64,000 nucleotides of DNA from Gammaproteobacteria bacterium (GCA_030425685.1 JAUIAD010000015.1:1-64000), one strand, 5' to 3'; positions 7,868-15,703 are shown, numbered from the stretch's first letter. The notes: generated by a model not told the origin, from the letters alone. Translations and numbers: made by a program.

Positions 7868-9073
7868 ATGGGGGGACAATACGACCAATACGTTTTTATT
7901 TCATTTGGGTTTCCAGCAAGCGATAACCCATACAATAACTCACCAGACCAGGCTTACTTTAATAAAGTAAAATCTCGCCGTCGCAATAGCCGCTTCGCAG
8001 CGATTCAAATTCAGAGCCAAAAAGGGCAATATCATCAGAGCGGATTTACCCCTGCTCCAGAAGATACAATGCTGCTAAAACAAGCATTAGCATCCATTAC
8101 ACCTAACTCAAAAATCTCGATTAATGCACACGGCACCGATGAAGGTGAAGGCGAAGATGAGATGAATAAATCATTCTATGCTGAGAATGACCCTTTAGAA
8201 CGAAAAATTTCCGTCGCATCGATGGCAAAGCTTATCGGTGAAAATATTCCTCAATCAACACGCTTTTTATTTACTGTCAAAAAGCCTTTAAATATTACGT
8301 TAAAGTGCTGCTACACAGGTATCTATTTGAAGCGTGAAAACGAACCTGATCGTGCAGCTTCAATGTACAAGAGTGTCGCCGCTTCATTGCAGCGTCATCT
8401 TTATCAGCAGTACGGTATTATTGCAAAAATCGACGCCAAAACAAGAACCGCTGTTTGTACTGGCCAAGGTGCAGGAACGCGTTTTGCGATATCACTCTAT
8501 GGCAGCCAAGACCTTTATGATTCAGAAAAGCTAGGCCCAAACACGCGTCATAGAATAGATAACTTTGTACAACATAAATCATACGGCTCAAGAATTTGTT
8601 ATTTCTTTACGAAAGATGCGCAAGGAAACTTAAAACAGCAATTCAATGACCCTAGCACCCAACAAGCTTACAACTGCGCACTTGAATTTCACAAGCAAGA
8701 AATGAATTCGCAGCTACTAAACAGTTTATTAGAACGCTTAACAACATTAGCACCACAAAATTCTGATGCCCTGGGTGTAGCAACAATCATTGGCATGGAA
8801 AAAATTTCAGCGGCAAGTTCAATAGATGCGGTGAATAAACTCGTTACTGAAACACAAAGCAATCAGCAAAGCGCGCTAGCAAATAGAAGGCCAGCAGCAC
8901 CAGCCTTACAACAGCAACCTGCTTATCCGCAACAACAATTAGCGCCACAGCAACAGTTTGCACAGCAACAACAATTCGCACAGCAATATTACAACCAAGG
9001 ATACGGTAACGGGTTTAGCCAGCAACAACCTGCTGCAGCAATGCAGTTTTACCCAGGGTTTGGCTGGCGTTAA
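7868..9073 (+). CDS. Unknown protein with possible clan CD (caspase-fold) peptidase motifs and Gln-rich tail
   Basis: A 401-residue protein with no signal peptide. A strand K-I-S-I-N-A-H88-G89-T and, 59 residues on, a strand L-K-C147-C148-Y-T-G match in layout the His-Gly and Cys dyad of clan CD cysteine peptidases (caspases, gingipains, C80 toxin domains), where the two lie about 50 residues apart. The last 70 residues are Gln/Ala/Pro-rich and low complexity. The start ATG follows a strong AGGAGG. It may be a protease-like effector acting in a host cell or a self-processing protein. Family membership is inference from motif spacing only. Confidence 0.5.
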   Translation: MGGQYDQYVFISFGFPASDNPYNNSPDQAYFNKVKSRRRNSRFAAIQIQSQKGQYHQSGFTPAPEDTMLLKQALASITPNSKISINAHGTDEGEGEDEMNKSFYAENDPLERKISVASMAKLIGENIPQSTRFLFTVKKPLNITLKCCYTGIYLKRENEPDRAASMYKSVAASLQRHLYQQYGIIAKIDAKTRTAVCTGQGAGTRFAISLYGSQDLYDSEKLGPNTRHRIDNFVQHKSYGSRICYFFTKDAQGNLKQQFNDPSTQQAYNCALEFHKQEMNSQLLNSLLERLTTLAPQNSDALGVATIIGMEKISAASSIDAVNKLVTETQSNQQSALANRRPAAPALQQQPAYPQQQLAPQQQFAQQQQFAQQYYNQGYGNGFSQQQPAAAMQFYPGFGWR

Positions 9074-9152
9074 ACACTGACAAAAAAACCTATTTAATAT
9101 TTTACCCTTAAGAAAAAATATCTTCAGTAAATATTAAATAGGTTCAGTGTTT
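9072..9152. terminator. Long palindromic bidirectional terminator between convergent genes
   Basis: A 16-bp perfect stem (9087-9102 with 9129-9144) is extended by a second 9-bp arm AAACACTGA (9072-9080) / TCAGTGTTT (9144-9152), with A- and T-rich tracts on both flanks. It begins within the stop codon of the upstream plus-strand gene and ends close to the stop of the convergent NTPDase gene, so it can serve both transcripts. Confidence 0.7.
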
Positions 9153-9157
9153 TCAAC

Positions 9158-10255
9158 TTAATGCGTTATAAAATAAAGCGCCGCTCCCAAAGTCCAATCA
9201 ACATCGGTATCATTAATTTTATTAACAAGTCGAATAGATTTGGATAAGGGAAAGTGATAACCCTGCGTTACTAACGCTTCAGTATAAGCGGCATTAAAGC
9301 AATAATTTGGTAAATACTTATCGCCTGCATGCTCTTTTTGTAATTGCGCCCAAGTTTCACTACAGAACTGGTTAGCAGCAGAAGACAATTGCACCGGTGT
9401 CATCGTATCTACAATATTAAGTGCTTTAGCCGTGTAGTAAAAACCTGATATAGCAATAAAAGGCATTGCAGCAGGGATATTTCCTTCTTTGGTACCGACA
9501 AAATGCACACCATTCACCAACGCTGATGCATCTACAGAACACTGTGCTGCATTACCGGCACCTTTCTCTTCATTGGGTAATGGATAAGCGACAGGATAAC
9601 AGTTTTTATCATTAGTATATTGCTCTCTGGCGCGATCCTGCCCCATTCCTAAAAAGCTTTTGCTATCGACATTAAATGTCGCTTTGCCTAAATTTAACGT
9701 CAGCGCATTAGGACTCTCAGCCGCCTCATAAGCAATTTCAGTAGACGCTCCACCCATATCTAACACACCCAGTGTTTTACCCGGCGCCAAAGTTTTATTT
9801 AGGTAATTCGCAGCAAGCCAATCATAAACCCCTTCCCACTGCCCTGAGATAGTACCAACCTGTTTTACTTCAAATTGCGTATCCGTTTGTAAATAATTTT
9901 TTATCGCACTGTAAATATCATGTTGCTGAAGAGGTGAAACTAATCGCATCCCCGCGGTTGCCATTAAATAAATCGGCGCATGTTTTTCATCCGCAGGTAA
10001 ATGAGCATAATCAATCAGGTTTTTTATCGATGCAACGGCACCCTGTGGATTACCGGCAAAACTGGATAAGCCCGGCTTCACTTTTTTACTACTTATTTGT
10101 TGAATCACCGGCCAGTCACTTTGTGCAGACTGCTGATACTGATAGAAATACAATCGCGAACCAGAACTGCCTGCATCAATAATAGCAATATTCTCACTAT
10201 ATGCGACCGTTGACAGCAAACCGATGGCCAGTGAAACCAGACGTAACTTATGCAT
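9158..10255 (-). CDS. Secreted GDA1/CD39-type NTPDase (apyrase)
   Basis: A 365-residue ecto-nucleoside triphosphate diphosphohydrolase, which removes phosphates from NTPs and NDPs. A signal peptide covers residues 1-20. All five apyrase conserved regions are present in order: I-D-A-G-S-S-G-S-R (phosphate binding), M-A-T-A-G-M-R, G-Q-W-E-G-V-Y-D-W (catalytic Glu), L-D-M-G-G-A-S-T-E (phosphate binding), and I-S-G-F-Y-Y. Such enzymes are mainly eukaryotic; among bacteria they are known from Legionella, where one supports intracellular growth. Start ATG 10255 has AAGGAG 7 nt upstream; the upstream in-frame codons would spoil the signal peptide. Likely periplasmic or exported and able to act on host nucleotides. 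Confidence 0.88.
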   Translation of the reverse strand: MHKLRLVSLAIGLLSTVAYSENIAIIDAGSSGSRLYFYQYQQSAQSDWPVIQQISSKKVKPGLSSFAGNPQGAVASIKNLIDYAHLPADEKHAPIYLMATAGMRLVSPLQQHDIYSAIKNYLQTDTQFEVKQVGTISGQWEGVYDWLAANYLNKTLAPGKTLGVLDMGGASTEIAYEAAESPNALTLNLGKATFNVDSKSFLGMGQDRAREQYTNDKNCYPVAYPLPNEEKGAGNAAQCSVDASALVNGVHFVGTKEGNIPAAMPFIAISGFYYTAKALNIVDTMTPVQLSSAANQFCSETWAQLQKEHAGDKYLPNYCFNAAYTEALVTQGYHFPLSKSIRLVNKINDTDVDWTLGAALYFITH

Positions 10256-10409
10256 TGATAACTCCTTAAAATCAATTTTAATCTGGCGCTCAAAGTAGCA
10301 TAGCACTTGGCGATTTTCTAATTAAAGTAAAATTAATTCGACGAAGTTATGCCCAACCGGATAACTTTACGTACTACGCGGTACATACTACGCAATCAAA
10401 CCGTTACCA

Positions 10410-10610
10410 CTAACTTCCACTACGAAAGGACACAGACTCCGCTGACTCGATCACCCTATCATCATCGTCTCTGTCTTTATTCAATAAATCAGTAGCACTC
10501 TTATCAGCCGCATTAAACAAGGTTGAACCCGCCTTTCGACGCACGCGACTTACCAATGCTTTCATCGCATTTTTTTGATTATCAGAAATAGAGACTCTTC
10601 GATTAGCCAT
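10410..10610 (-). CDS. Small basic/acidic protein, unknown
   Basis: A 66-residue protein with a basic first half (NRRVSISDNQKNAMKALVSR) and an acidic patch (DRDDDDR) in the second. AAGGAT lies 8 nt before the ATG. No membrane segment or recognisable family. It stands alone before a long intergenic region. Confidence 0.45.
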   Translation of the reverse strand: MANRRVSISDNQKNAMKALVSRVRRKAGSTLFNAADKSATDLLNKDRDDDDRVIESAESVSFRSGS

Positions 10611-10911
10611 GGTTTTATATCCTTATAAAATTTAATTAGCTTGCAGTGATTGGATGTATCAAGAAAGTATTTGAAAGAGAGATATCCATATCCACCATTT
10701 CCTTATGGGATTTACCATAAAATAAGTTGGTACCGAGGAGATAACCAACTATGGGGTTAATATACAAGCCTGATTTCTTGGATTCAAGAATTCTCGATAA
10801 TTAATAATTACTTAAGGATTGCAGATGCTTTATACATAGCTTAAGCTTTACCTGTGAGGTTACAGCTTCAGCCTTTTGTACTGCTTTAGAACGACAATCA
10901 ATATTGCTAAA

Positions 10912-11087
10912 CAGGAGTTTCGCACTTGTGCGAAACAAAACAAATCCCGATGGGGATTTTCAAGGGGAGAATCGGGATTCTCCCCTTGAATCGCACCCTA
11001 ACGGGCACAGGCCGTCCATGCGAGCTTGTCTCGCATAGGCGAAATATAACCAGGAAGGAGGCTTGCACTGAAAGTGCGAAACTCCTG
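10912..11087. repeat. Nested inverted-repeat element with two alternative pairings
   Basis: A 16-bp arm CAGGAGTTTCGCACTT (10912-10927) is perfectly repeated inverted at 11072-11087. The left arm also overlaps a local hairpin GTTTCGCAC (10917-10925) / GTGCGAAAC (10928-10936), so the two pairings exclude each other. Inside lie a 15-bp perfect hairpin (10959-10973 / 10976-10990, 2-nt loop), a small AATCCC/GGGATT hairpin near 10943-10957, and ATGCGAG/CTCGCAT near 11019-11037. It may be a structured RNA, a leader of the SDR operon, or a non-autonomous mobile element. Confidence 0.65.
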
Positions 11088-11091
11088 CAAA

Positions 11092-11147
11092 AAAGAAAGG
11101 CGCCAAAAGTGACGCCCGGCATGCAGGCTTCATGGTTTTTTTGACTT
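11092..11147. repeat. GGCGCC-type hairpin repeat, copy 1, with T-run
   Basis: AAAGAAAGGCGCC, a short loop, GACGCC, CGGCATGCAGG and a run of seven Ts. Closely related copies lie at about 12404-12450 and 12485-12530, after the ABM gene. The hairpin followed by T-run could act as a plus-strand terminator for the structured region before it. Confidence 0.6.
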
Positions 11148-11285
11148 ATATCACATCTCAAAGCAAACTAAGAAAGCATGCAAGGAGATTATTGATTTAA
11201 CGAGGGAGTTGATTAACCAGCAATTTAAATTTCAAAAAAACTAGTCGTTGAACAATATAAAATCAGTTAAAAAAAGGAAAATGCC

Positions 11286-12077
11286 ATGTCAAAATTTATT
11301 TTTTCTGAAGATTCCTTTAAAGATAAAAATATTATTATTAGCGGTGGCGCAGGTGATATAGGACTAGAAATTGCTAAAGAATTTGCAAAATCAGGCGCGA
11401 AGAGAATCGCATTGCTAGACAATAATACCGAGAATCTTAATAAGTCCGCAGCTCTATTAAATCAGCAAGGTGCCGTTCCCGTTGACATAGAGGTTGATTT
11501 ATTATCAGAAAAATCTATTCAGGCTGCGGTCACAGAAATATATCGACGTCATGACCAATGGGACATTTTAATTACGGCTGCGGGTATGTTTATTGGAGGG
11601 ACACTAACCGATTATAAAACGGAAGACTGGGACACGTTGATGAATATTAATGCCCGATCTGTATTTATATTATCAAAGCTTGTTGCAGAAAATATGATAA
11701 AATCAGGTCATGGAAAGATTATCCATATAGGCTCAGGCTCAACTTACTATGGAACACCAGGCAGCGGGGGTTATTCCGCTTCAAAAGTAGTTATTAATCA
11801 GCTTACACAAACCATGGCAGTCGAGTGGGGGCCACACAATATACAAGTTAATACGATCTGCCCAACAGTTACTGAAACAAAATTTCTAAAGTTTGTTGCT
11901 GGGGATTCTTTACATGAGAAATTTCGTGAAAAGCTTAAAGAAAAGATTCCATTAAAGCGCTTACTACAGCCAAGTGATATTGCACCAGCAGTTTTGTTTC
12001 TTGCCAGTGAGGGATCTCAATTTATTAATGGGGCCATTATTCCGATTGATGGTGGATCAAGATTAGTTTCAACTTAA
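11286..12077 (+). CDS. Short-chain dehydrogenase/reductase (SDR)
   Basis: A 263-residue classical SDR. The NAD(P)-binding G-G-A-G-D-I-G turn near residues 20-26 and L-L-D-N-N after strand 2 (Asp favours NAD) are followed by the N-I-N-A-R-S helix, catalytic Ser in I-G-S-G-S, Y-x-x-x-K as Y-S-A-S-K, and the C-terminal N-G-A-I-I-P-I-D-G-G. It oxidises an alcohol or reduces a ketone of unknown identity. It is followed 13 nt later by an ABM-domain gene, a pairing seen in aromatic or quinone metabolism. The pair is bracketed by GGCGCC repeats, which suggests acquisition as a unit. Confidence 0.85.
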   Translation: MSKFIFSEDSFKDKNIIISGGAGDIGLEIAKEFAKSGAKRIALLDNNTENLNKSAALLNQQGAVPVDIEVDLLSEKSIQAAVTEIYRRHDQWDILITAAGMFIGGTLTDYKTEDWDTLMNINARSVFILSKLVAENMIKSGHGKIIHIGSGSTYYGTPGSGGYSASKVVINQLTQTMAVEWGPHNIQVNTICPTVTETKFLKFVAGDSLHEKFREKLKEKIPLKRLLQPSDIAPAVLFLASEGSQFINGAIIPIDGGSRLVST

Positions 12078-12090
12078 ATAAGGAAGACTG

Positions 12091-12390
12091 ATGTCGAATA
12101 ATTACTACACAATCATTGTTCAATTTAAATCGGCTCCTGGCAAGGAAAAGGAACTAGAAGCGTTTCTTTCCTCAATAATCAATATTGCATTACAAAGCCC
12201 TGGGTGTATAAAACATGATTTACACCGATCAATTGACGATCCATCTGTATTTATGTTTTATGAAAACTGGATTGACAAGGATGCTCATGAGCGGCATATC
12301 GCTCGTGCAGAGGTTCAAGAATGGCGCTCCAAACTAGACAGCTTTCTTGATGAAAAATATCAAGCGTGTTTTTGGGAAAAAATAAATTGA
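12091..12390 (+). CDS. Antibiotic biosynthesis monooxygenase (ABM)-domain protein
   Basis: A 99-residue single ABM domain, a ferredoxin-like fold that usually forms dimers and acts as a cofactor-free (quinol) monooxygenase, as in YgiN. Visible features: strand YTIIVQFKSAPGKEKELEAF, helix, S-P-G-C-I-K-H-D-L, F-M-F-Y-E-N-W, and H-x-x-x-x-H in the next helix. GGAAG lies just before the ATG. With the preceding SDR it probably works on a hydroxylated aromatic or quinone; the substrate is unknown. Confidence 0.8.
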   Translation: MSNNYYTIIVQFKSAPGKEKELEAFLSSIINIALQSPGCIKHDLHRSIDDPSVFMFYENWIDKDAHERHIARAEVQEWRSKLDSFLDEKYQACFWEKIN

Positions 12391-12403
12391 ATGGGTAGTG
12401 CTT

Positions 12404-12530
12404 TGTGGCGCCGAAAACGACACCTGGCATGCAGATCTACAGGTTATTCTGTCAAACGCGAAATTACTACTTCATTTAAAGCGTAAAAAGAAAGGCGCCA
12501 GAAGCGGCGCCCAGCATACAGGTTTTTTAG
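12404..12530. repeat. GGCGCC hairpin repeat, copies 2 and 3
   Basis: Copy 2 (about 12404-12450) reads GGCGCC...CGACACCTGGCATGCAG...AGGTT. Copy 3 (about 12485-12530) reads AAAGAAAGGCGCC-AGAAGC-GGCGCCCAGCATACAGG then a T-run; its stem is a perfect 6 bp. Both match copy 1 at 11092-11147 beyond the stem, so they share ancestry. They sit between the ABM gene and a convergent membrane-protein gene and could serve as terminator. Confidence 0.6.
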
Positions 12531-12531
12531 C

Positions 12532-12984
12532 CTATGATTTCTCAAAGTATTCTCTTCTGAATTTAACGATCTTAACCCAGTATATTATCCATAGCACCAA
12601 CGCACCCAACGCAGCTAAAACACTAACAAACGGTATTACCAGCGCCGTCAAACAAATCACTAACGCCAAGCCAATCCCCTGAATAACGCCTGCGTCTTTG
12701 TGTGCCTTTTCATTATCAGGCAAGGCATTTTTAAACGAATTTGGAATACCAAAAGGCTCCATAATCCATTCAAAAACAATGCCGGCAAGAGGAACAAAAA
12801 ACATCCAAACAAACCAGGCTGGGAATGCACGCTTTTCTTCAGGTACACACTTCATCGCCTTGTATAAGGATATACAATAAAACACCTTTGCAATTATAAA
12901 TCCAATTACAACGATGGTAGTAAAAACCGCTACACCACCAGTAAAAGCCGCTGCATAAAAGTCATTCAATTCATGAGCATTCAT
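12532..12984 (-). CDS. Small integral membrane protein, unknown
   Basis: A 150-residue protein, taken from ATG 12984 (MNAHELND). A longer frame to 13038 would add a Cys/Trp-rich stretch with no ribosome-binding site; a G-rich GGGGTGGGG lies before the chosen start. Four hydrophobic segments, at roughly residues 10-35, 50-70, 95-115 and 117-138, with a hydrophilic loop (NALPDNEKAHKD) in the middle. The C-terminus is basic, suggesting a cytoplasmic end. No family recognised. Confidence 0.6.
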   Translation of the reverse strand: MNAHELNDFYAAAFTGGVAVFTTIVVIGFIIAKVFYCISLYKAMKCVPEEKRAFPAWFVWMFFVPLAGIVFEWIMEPFGIPNSFKNALPDNEKAHKDAGVIQGIGLALVICLTALVIPFVSVLAALGALVLWIIYWVKIVKFRREYFEKS

Positions 12985-13370
12985 CGCCCCACCCCTATAG
13001 TTTGCGTAAAAACACCATTTGCACTGGAAATATAGCAATGATGTTGGTTATTATCAAACCACTTCTGTGATTCTCCTGGCAAATCTTTGTATCATTTCAG
13101 AGCTCCATAACCACTTCATGACTGCAATTCGATTTTTTATTATCTAGAGCAATAAATAATATTTAAAGAATAAATTGATTTGCAACCACAATAATTATAG
13201 TCACCATAACCAAATGAGGTGATTTTAATAACGTCAGCAGTCTTATTAACAACCTTGGAATAAGGTTAGGTCTGCTAGTCATGATTTCTATGAGCGAATA
13301 AGAATTAAAGTTGAGATACGGTTTTAAATGTCGCACTCCCAGGCCGGGAGTGCTTATGATGTGAAAGCGA
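12985..13370. other. Intergenic region with hairpin
   Basis: About 386 bp of AT-rich DNA. The one clear element is GCACTCCC (13333-13340) / GGGAGTGC (13346-13353), a perfect 8-bp stem just after the stop of the zinc-ribbon gene on the minus strand; no long T-run follows, so it is a possible but weak terminator. Nothing else noticed. Confidence 0.5.
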
Positions 13371-15161
13371 TTATTGCGGCATACATTCTGCTAGTTCAAT
13401 AAATGAAGCCTGATACCTCGTCACAAAACCGGCTGACAGCTTAAAATTTTCTACGTCTTGAGCTCTAGCAGCTACGGGGGCGCCACCCGCAGCTGCTGCA
13501 CCTCCAGGTACAGGTGCCACTTCGCTAACGTCCTTAACAGACATCTCAACAGCAATATTAACCAACGTAGACAAGACCTGTTTCTGAGGGGGATCTGGTA
13601 AATACTTTTCAACGATCAAATCCGCATAGGCCACTAAAGACTGGTAAGATCTTAACTCTCGTAAAGCCTGTTGAACCTCTTCAGTCTGCTCATCAGGCTC
13701 TGGATCAAAATAAATATCTTTATATCTTTTCACCCACAAAATGAAGTTAGCAAGAGCACTTACTAGGAAACAAGCCGTTAGAGCTCTCATAACATTGACA
13801 TAACCCAAACGACCACCCAACCTTTGCGCCAAAATATATACTGGAAAGCTCGTCATACGCTCATGTGTCCAATACGAAAACTCTTGTTCAACAACCGTTC
13901 TTGCTCCTTTTTCTTCAATCTCATGGAGCTCATCCTCAAAACCATCGAGACAAGCCTCCATAACAGACCTTGGCTTATCTGTTATACAAGCAAATGCAGC
14001 AGCAACCTCAAACCCATCACCACCATACCCAGCTCTTCTTGCCGCCTGAGCTCCTTGACCAAAAATATCGGGGGGCGTCAAGCGTGAAGCTGGATTCATA
14101 TTGACATAAGCACGTAGGCTTGGTCTAAAACACTCCATTGACCACAACCTTTCTCGATCTACTCGATCAGCATGGTCCGCCGATAATTTAACAATCAAAG
14201 GGAATATAGCTCCACCTAAAGTACTTGCTAATCCAATGGCTGCCCCTACGGCCGCACTTACCAAAATTTTTGCGATAGCTGCGCCTCCCTGCACAACATT
14301 AGTCGAGGCAGTAATACATTGGGTGCGGACAGCATCTCCATTACTACCTTCGAAATAAGAAGCAATTGCCTGAAGAAAGTTTCCATAGGGGATTTCTGGA
14401 TTAGAAGTGAGACCATTGGAAATTTCTTTTAACAGCTTATCGCTGAACTCTTTATCACCCCTTTTCGACAAGTTGTAAAGATTAACACAAGCACCTGCTG
14501 TAGTTAGAAACGAGGTTGCAGAATTAAGGAAAGGAATACTCCAATCTACAATGGCGCCTGATTTTTCCGATAATTTTGGCTCAGGACCAACCTCTGCATG
14601 TTTTCCTTGAGATTTGAGCTCTTGCGCACCCTTTATCCAACCTTCCTTTTTCTTGTCCAAGTCTCCATTAGCTTTCTGGCTATAACAACTTAGCGCGTGG
14701 TAAACAAATTTAGTAAACATAGCCGTAGTATTTACAACCTCACTAGCGTCTACCCCCGCCCCATTCCTTCGCCGACAAATAAACTGTATTAAATCAGGGA
14801 CCCACATAGCATCTGTGCCAGAGGCACCAGCTATCGTCGCAAAATTACTAATCGCAGCATCAGCCTTTGGCCCGTAGTGCCCCCAATCACCTTCAGCTTT
14901 TTCACCCGCCGTGGGCAGTCGCCGCCCGCTTAAAGTGCCACCACCTTTGCACAATACTTGGCGAGGACCTGCAAGCGGGACATAGCTAGGAACCGTTGGC
15001 GGACTAACTCGCCGAGGTGCTCGATCTTTAATCTGATAAAAACAAGGCTTACACTGCACCCTTGTTAAGAGACCAAACCTTATTTCACGAAAAATATCGG
15101 CTTCTTTTAGTACATTGCGACAATTAATACATGCCTTATCTTTTCTAACTGCTTTTCCCAT
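13371..15161 (-). CDS. Large unknown protein with N-terminal zinc ribbon and hydrophobic helices
   Basis: A 596-residue protein. C12-I-N-C15 and C38-K-P-C41 form an N-terminal CxxC...CxxC zinc-ribbon-like element, followed by a basic linker. A long Ala/Gly-rich hydrophobic stretch lies at about residues 287-323 and a second at about 456-478, so it may insert in a membrane. The tail is Ala/Pro-rich (about 545-565). The same plan, zinc ribbon then a helical region containing a Q-G-A-K/Q-G-G-A-A-I-A-K hydrophobic helix, appears in the protein starting at 61345. I recognise no family; a secreted effector is one possibility. The nearest start is ATG 15161 with a weak AGGG. Confidence 0.65.
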   Translation of the reverse strand: MGKAVRKDKACINCRNVLKEADIFREIRFGLLTRVQCKPCFYQIKDRAPRRVSPPTVPSYVPLAGPRQVLCKGGGTLSGRRLPTAGEKAEGDWGHYGPKADAAISNFATIAGASGTDAMWVPDLIQFICRRRNGAGVDASEVVNTTAMFTKFVYHALSCYSQKANGDLDKKKEGWIKGAQELKSQGKHAEVGPEPKLSEKSGAIVDWSIPFLNSATSFLTTAGACVNLYNLSKRGDKEFSDKLLKEISNGLTSNPEIPYGNFLQAIASYFEGSNGDAVRTQCITASTNVVQGGAAIAKILVSAAVGAAIGLASTLGGAIFPLIVKLSADHADRVDRERLWSMECFRPSLRAYVNMNPASRLTPPDIFGQGAQAARRAGYGGDGFEVAAAFACITDKPRSVMEACLDGFEDELHEIEEKGARTVVEQEFSYWTHERMTSFPVYILAQRLGGRLGYVNVMRALTACFLVSALANFILWVKRYKDIYFDPEPDEQTEEVQQALRELRSYQSLVAYADLIVEKYLPDPPQKQVLSTLVNIAVEMSVKDVSEVAPVPGGAAAAGGAPVAARAQDVENFKLSAGFVTRYQASFIELAECMPQ

Positions 15162-15359
15162 CGTGCTTGACCCTTTAAATTGTTTGTAGATACAGTCTCA
15201 GTATATGATCAATGTTCAGAATAAATGCGATGCAAATTCACCAATAATTTGGCATTTGAATATGTGTTGATGCTTGGTAGCAATAGGCAATAATGAAGAT
15301 TCAGTAGGATAACAGCGACAATCATCGCAGAATCGATAGGCTCTGCTCCAAAAAAAAGG

Positions 15360-15433
15360 GGTGGATGACCGGACTCGAACCGGCGACGACTGGAATCACA
15401 ATCCAGGGCTCTACCAACTGAGCTACACCCACC
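15360..15433 (-). tRNA. tRNA-His (GTG)
   Basis: Cloverleaf on the minus strand with anticodon GTG, the extra 5' G (position -1) opposite the C discriminator that marks tRNA-His, and acceptor stem GTGGGTG/CATCCAC. CCA is not encoded: the sequence runs CCC into a T-run, which also provides the terminator of the cluster. Last gene of a Pro-Arg-His transcript. Confidence 0.93.
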
Positions 15434-15504
15434 ACAAGCTGTGAACTATCAGCAGTGGCGCTGATATTTTTAACTTTATAATACGCAGGTTCTCACCCTG
15501 CCAA

Positions 15505-15539
15505 GCGCGTCATCTATTGCTTAGCAATAGATGGCGCGC
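15505..15539 (-). other. Hairpin between tRNA-Arg and tRNA-His overlapping the tRNA-Arg 3' end
   Basis: Stem CATCTATTGC/GCAATAGATG with a 3-nt loop, lengthened by GCGCG/CGCGC through one G-U pair, 16 bp in all. The distal strand is the 3' end of tRNA-Arg itself. It could be a processing signal for the polycistronic tRNA transcript or compete with acceptor-stem folding. Confidence 0.5.
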
Positions 15540-15608
15540 CTGGCAGGATTCGAACCTGCTACCCTCGGCTTAGAAGGCCGATGCTCTATCCAAATGAGCT
15601 ACAGGCGC
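15532..15608 (-). tRNA. tRNA-Arg (TCT)
   Basis: Minus-strand cloverleaf of 77 nt with CCA encoded. Anticodon TCT within CGGCCTTCTAAGCCG; acceptor stem GCGCCTG/CAGGCGC, discriminator G; T-loop GGTTCGAATCC. Middle gene of the Pro-Arg-His cluster, which resembles the Arg-His-Leu-Pro tRNA cluster of enterobacteria. Confidence 0.95.
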
Positions 15609-15626
15609 ATACCTTATTTTCAAAAC

Positions 15627-15703
15627 TGGTCGGGGTAGAGGGATTCGAACCCCCGACATCCTGCTCCCAAAGCAGGCGCGCTACCAGACTGCGCTATACC
15701 CCG
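15627..15703 (-). tRNA. tRNA-Pro (TGG)
   Basis: Minus-strand cloverleaf of 77 nt with CCA encoded. Anticodon TGG within CCTGCTTTGGGAGCAGG; acceptor stem CGGGGTA/TACCCCG, discriminator A. First gene of the cluster; the 166 bp to dapD must hold divergent promoters. Confidence 0.95.

Larger units (their letters stand above)
10611..11285. other. 675-bp intergenic region with dense secondary structure
   Basis: No convincing ORF. Up to about 10900 it is plain AT-rich DNA. From 10912 to 11147 nearly every stretch folds: nested hairpins and a GGCGCC element with a T-run, described separately. The short frames on either strand here are by-products of the palindromes. The final 130 bp leads to the SDR gene start. 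Confidence 0.6.

Noticed and set aside
10907..11161. Overlapping ORFs on both strands in the structured region
   Set aside because: They are mirror products of perfect palindromes and have no ribosome-binding site.
12398..12682. Plus-strand ORF of 94 codons after the ABM gene
   Set aside because: It runs through the GGCGCC repeats and then antisense to a better-supported membrane-protein gene; composition is not protein-like.
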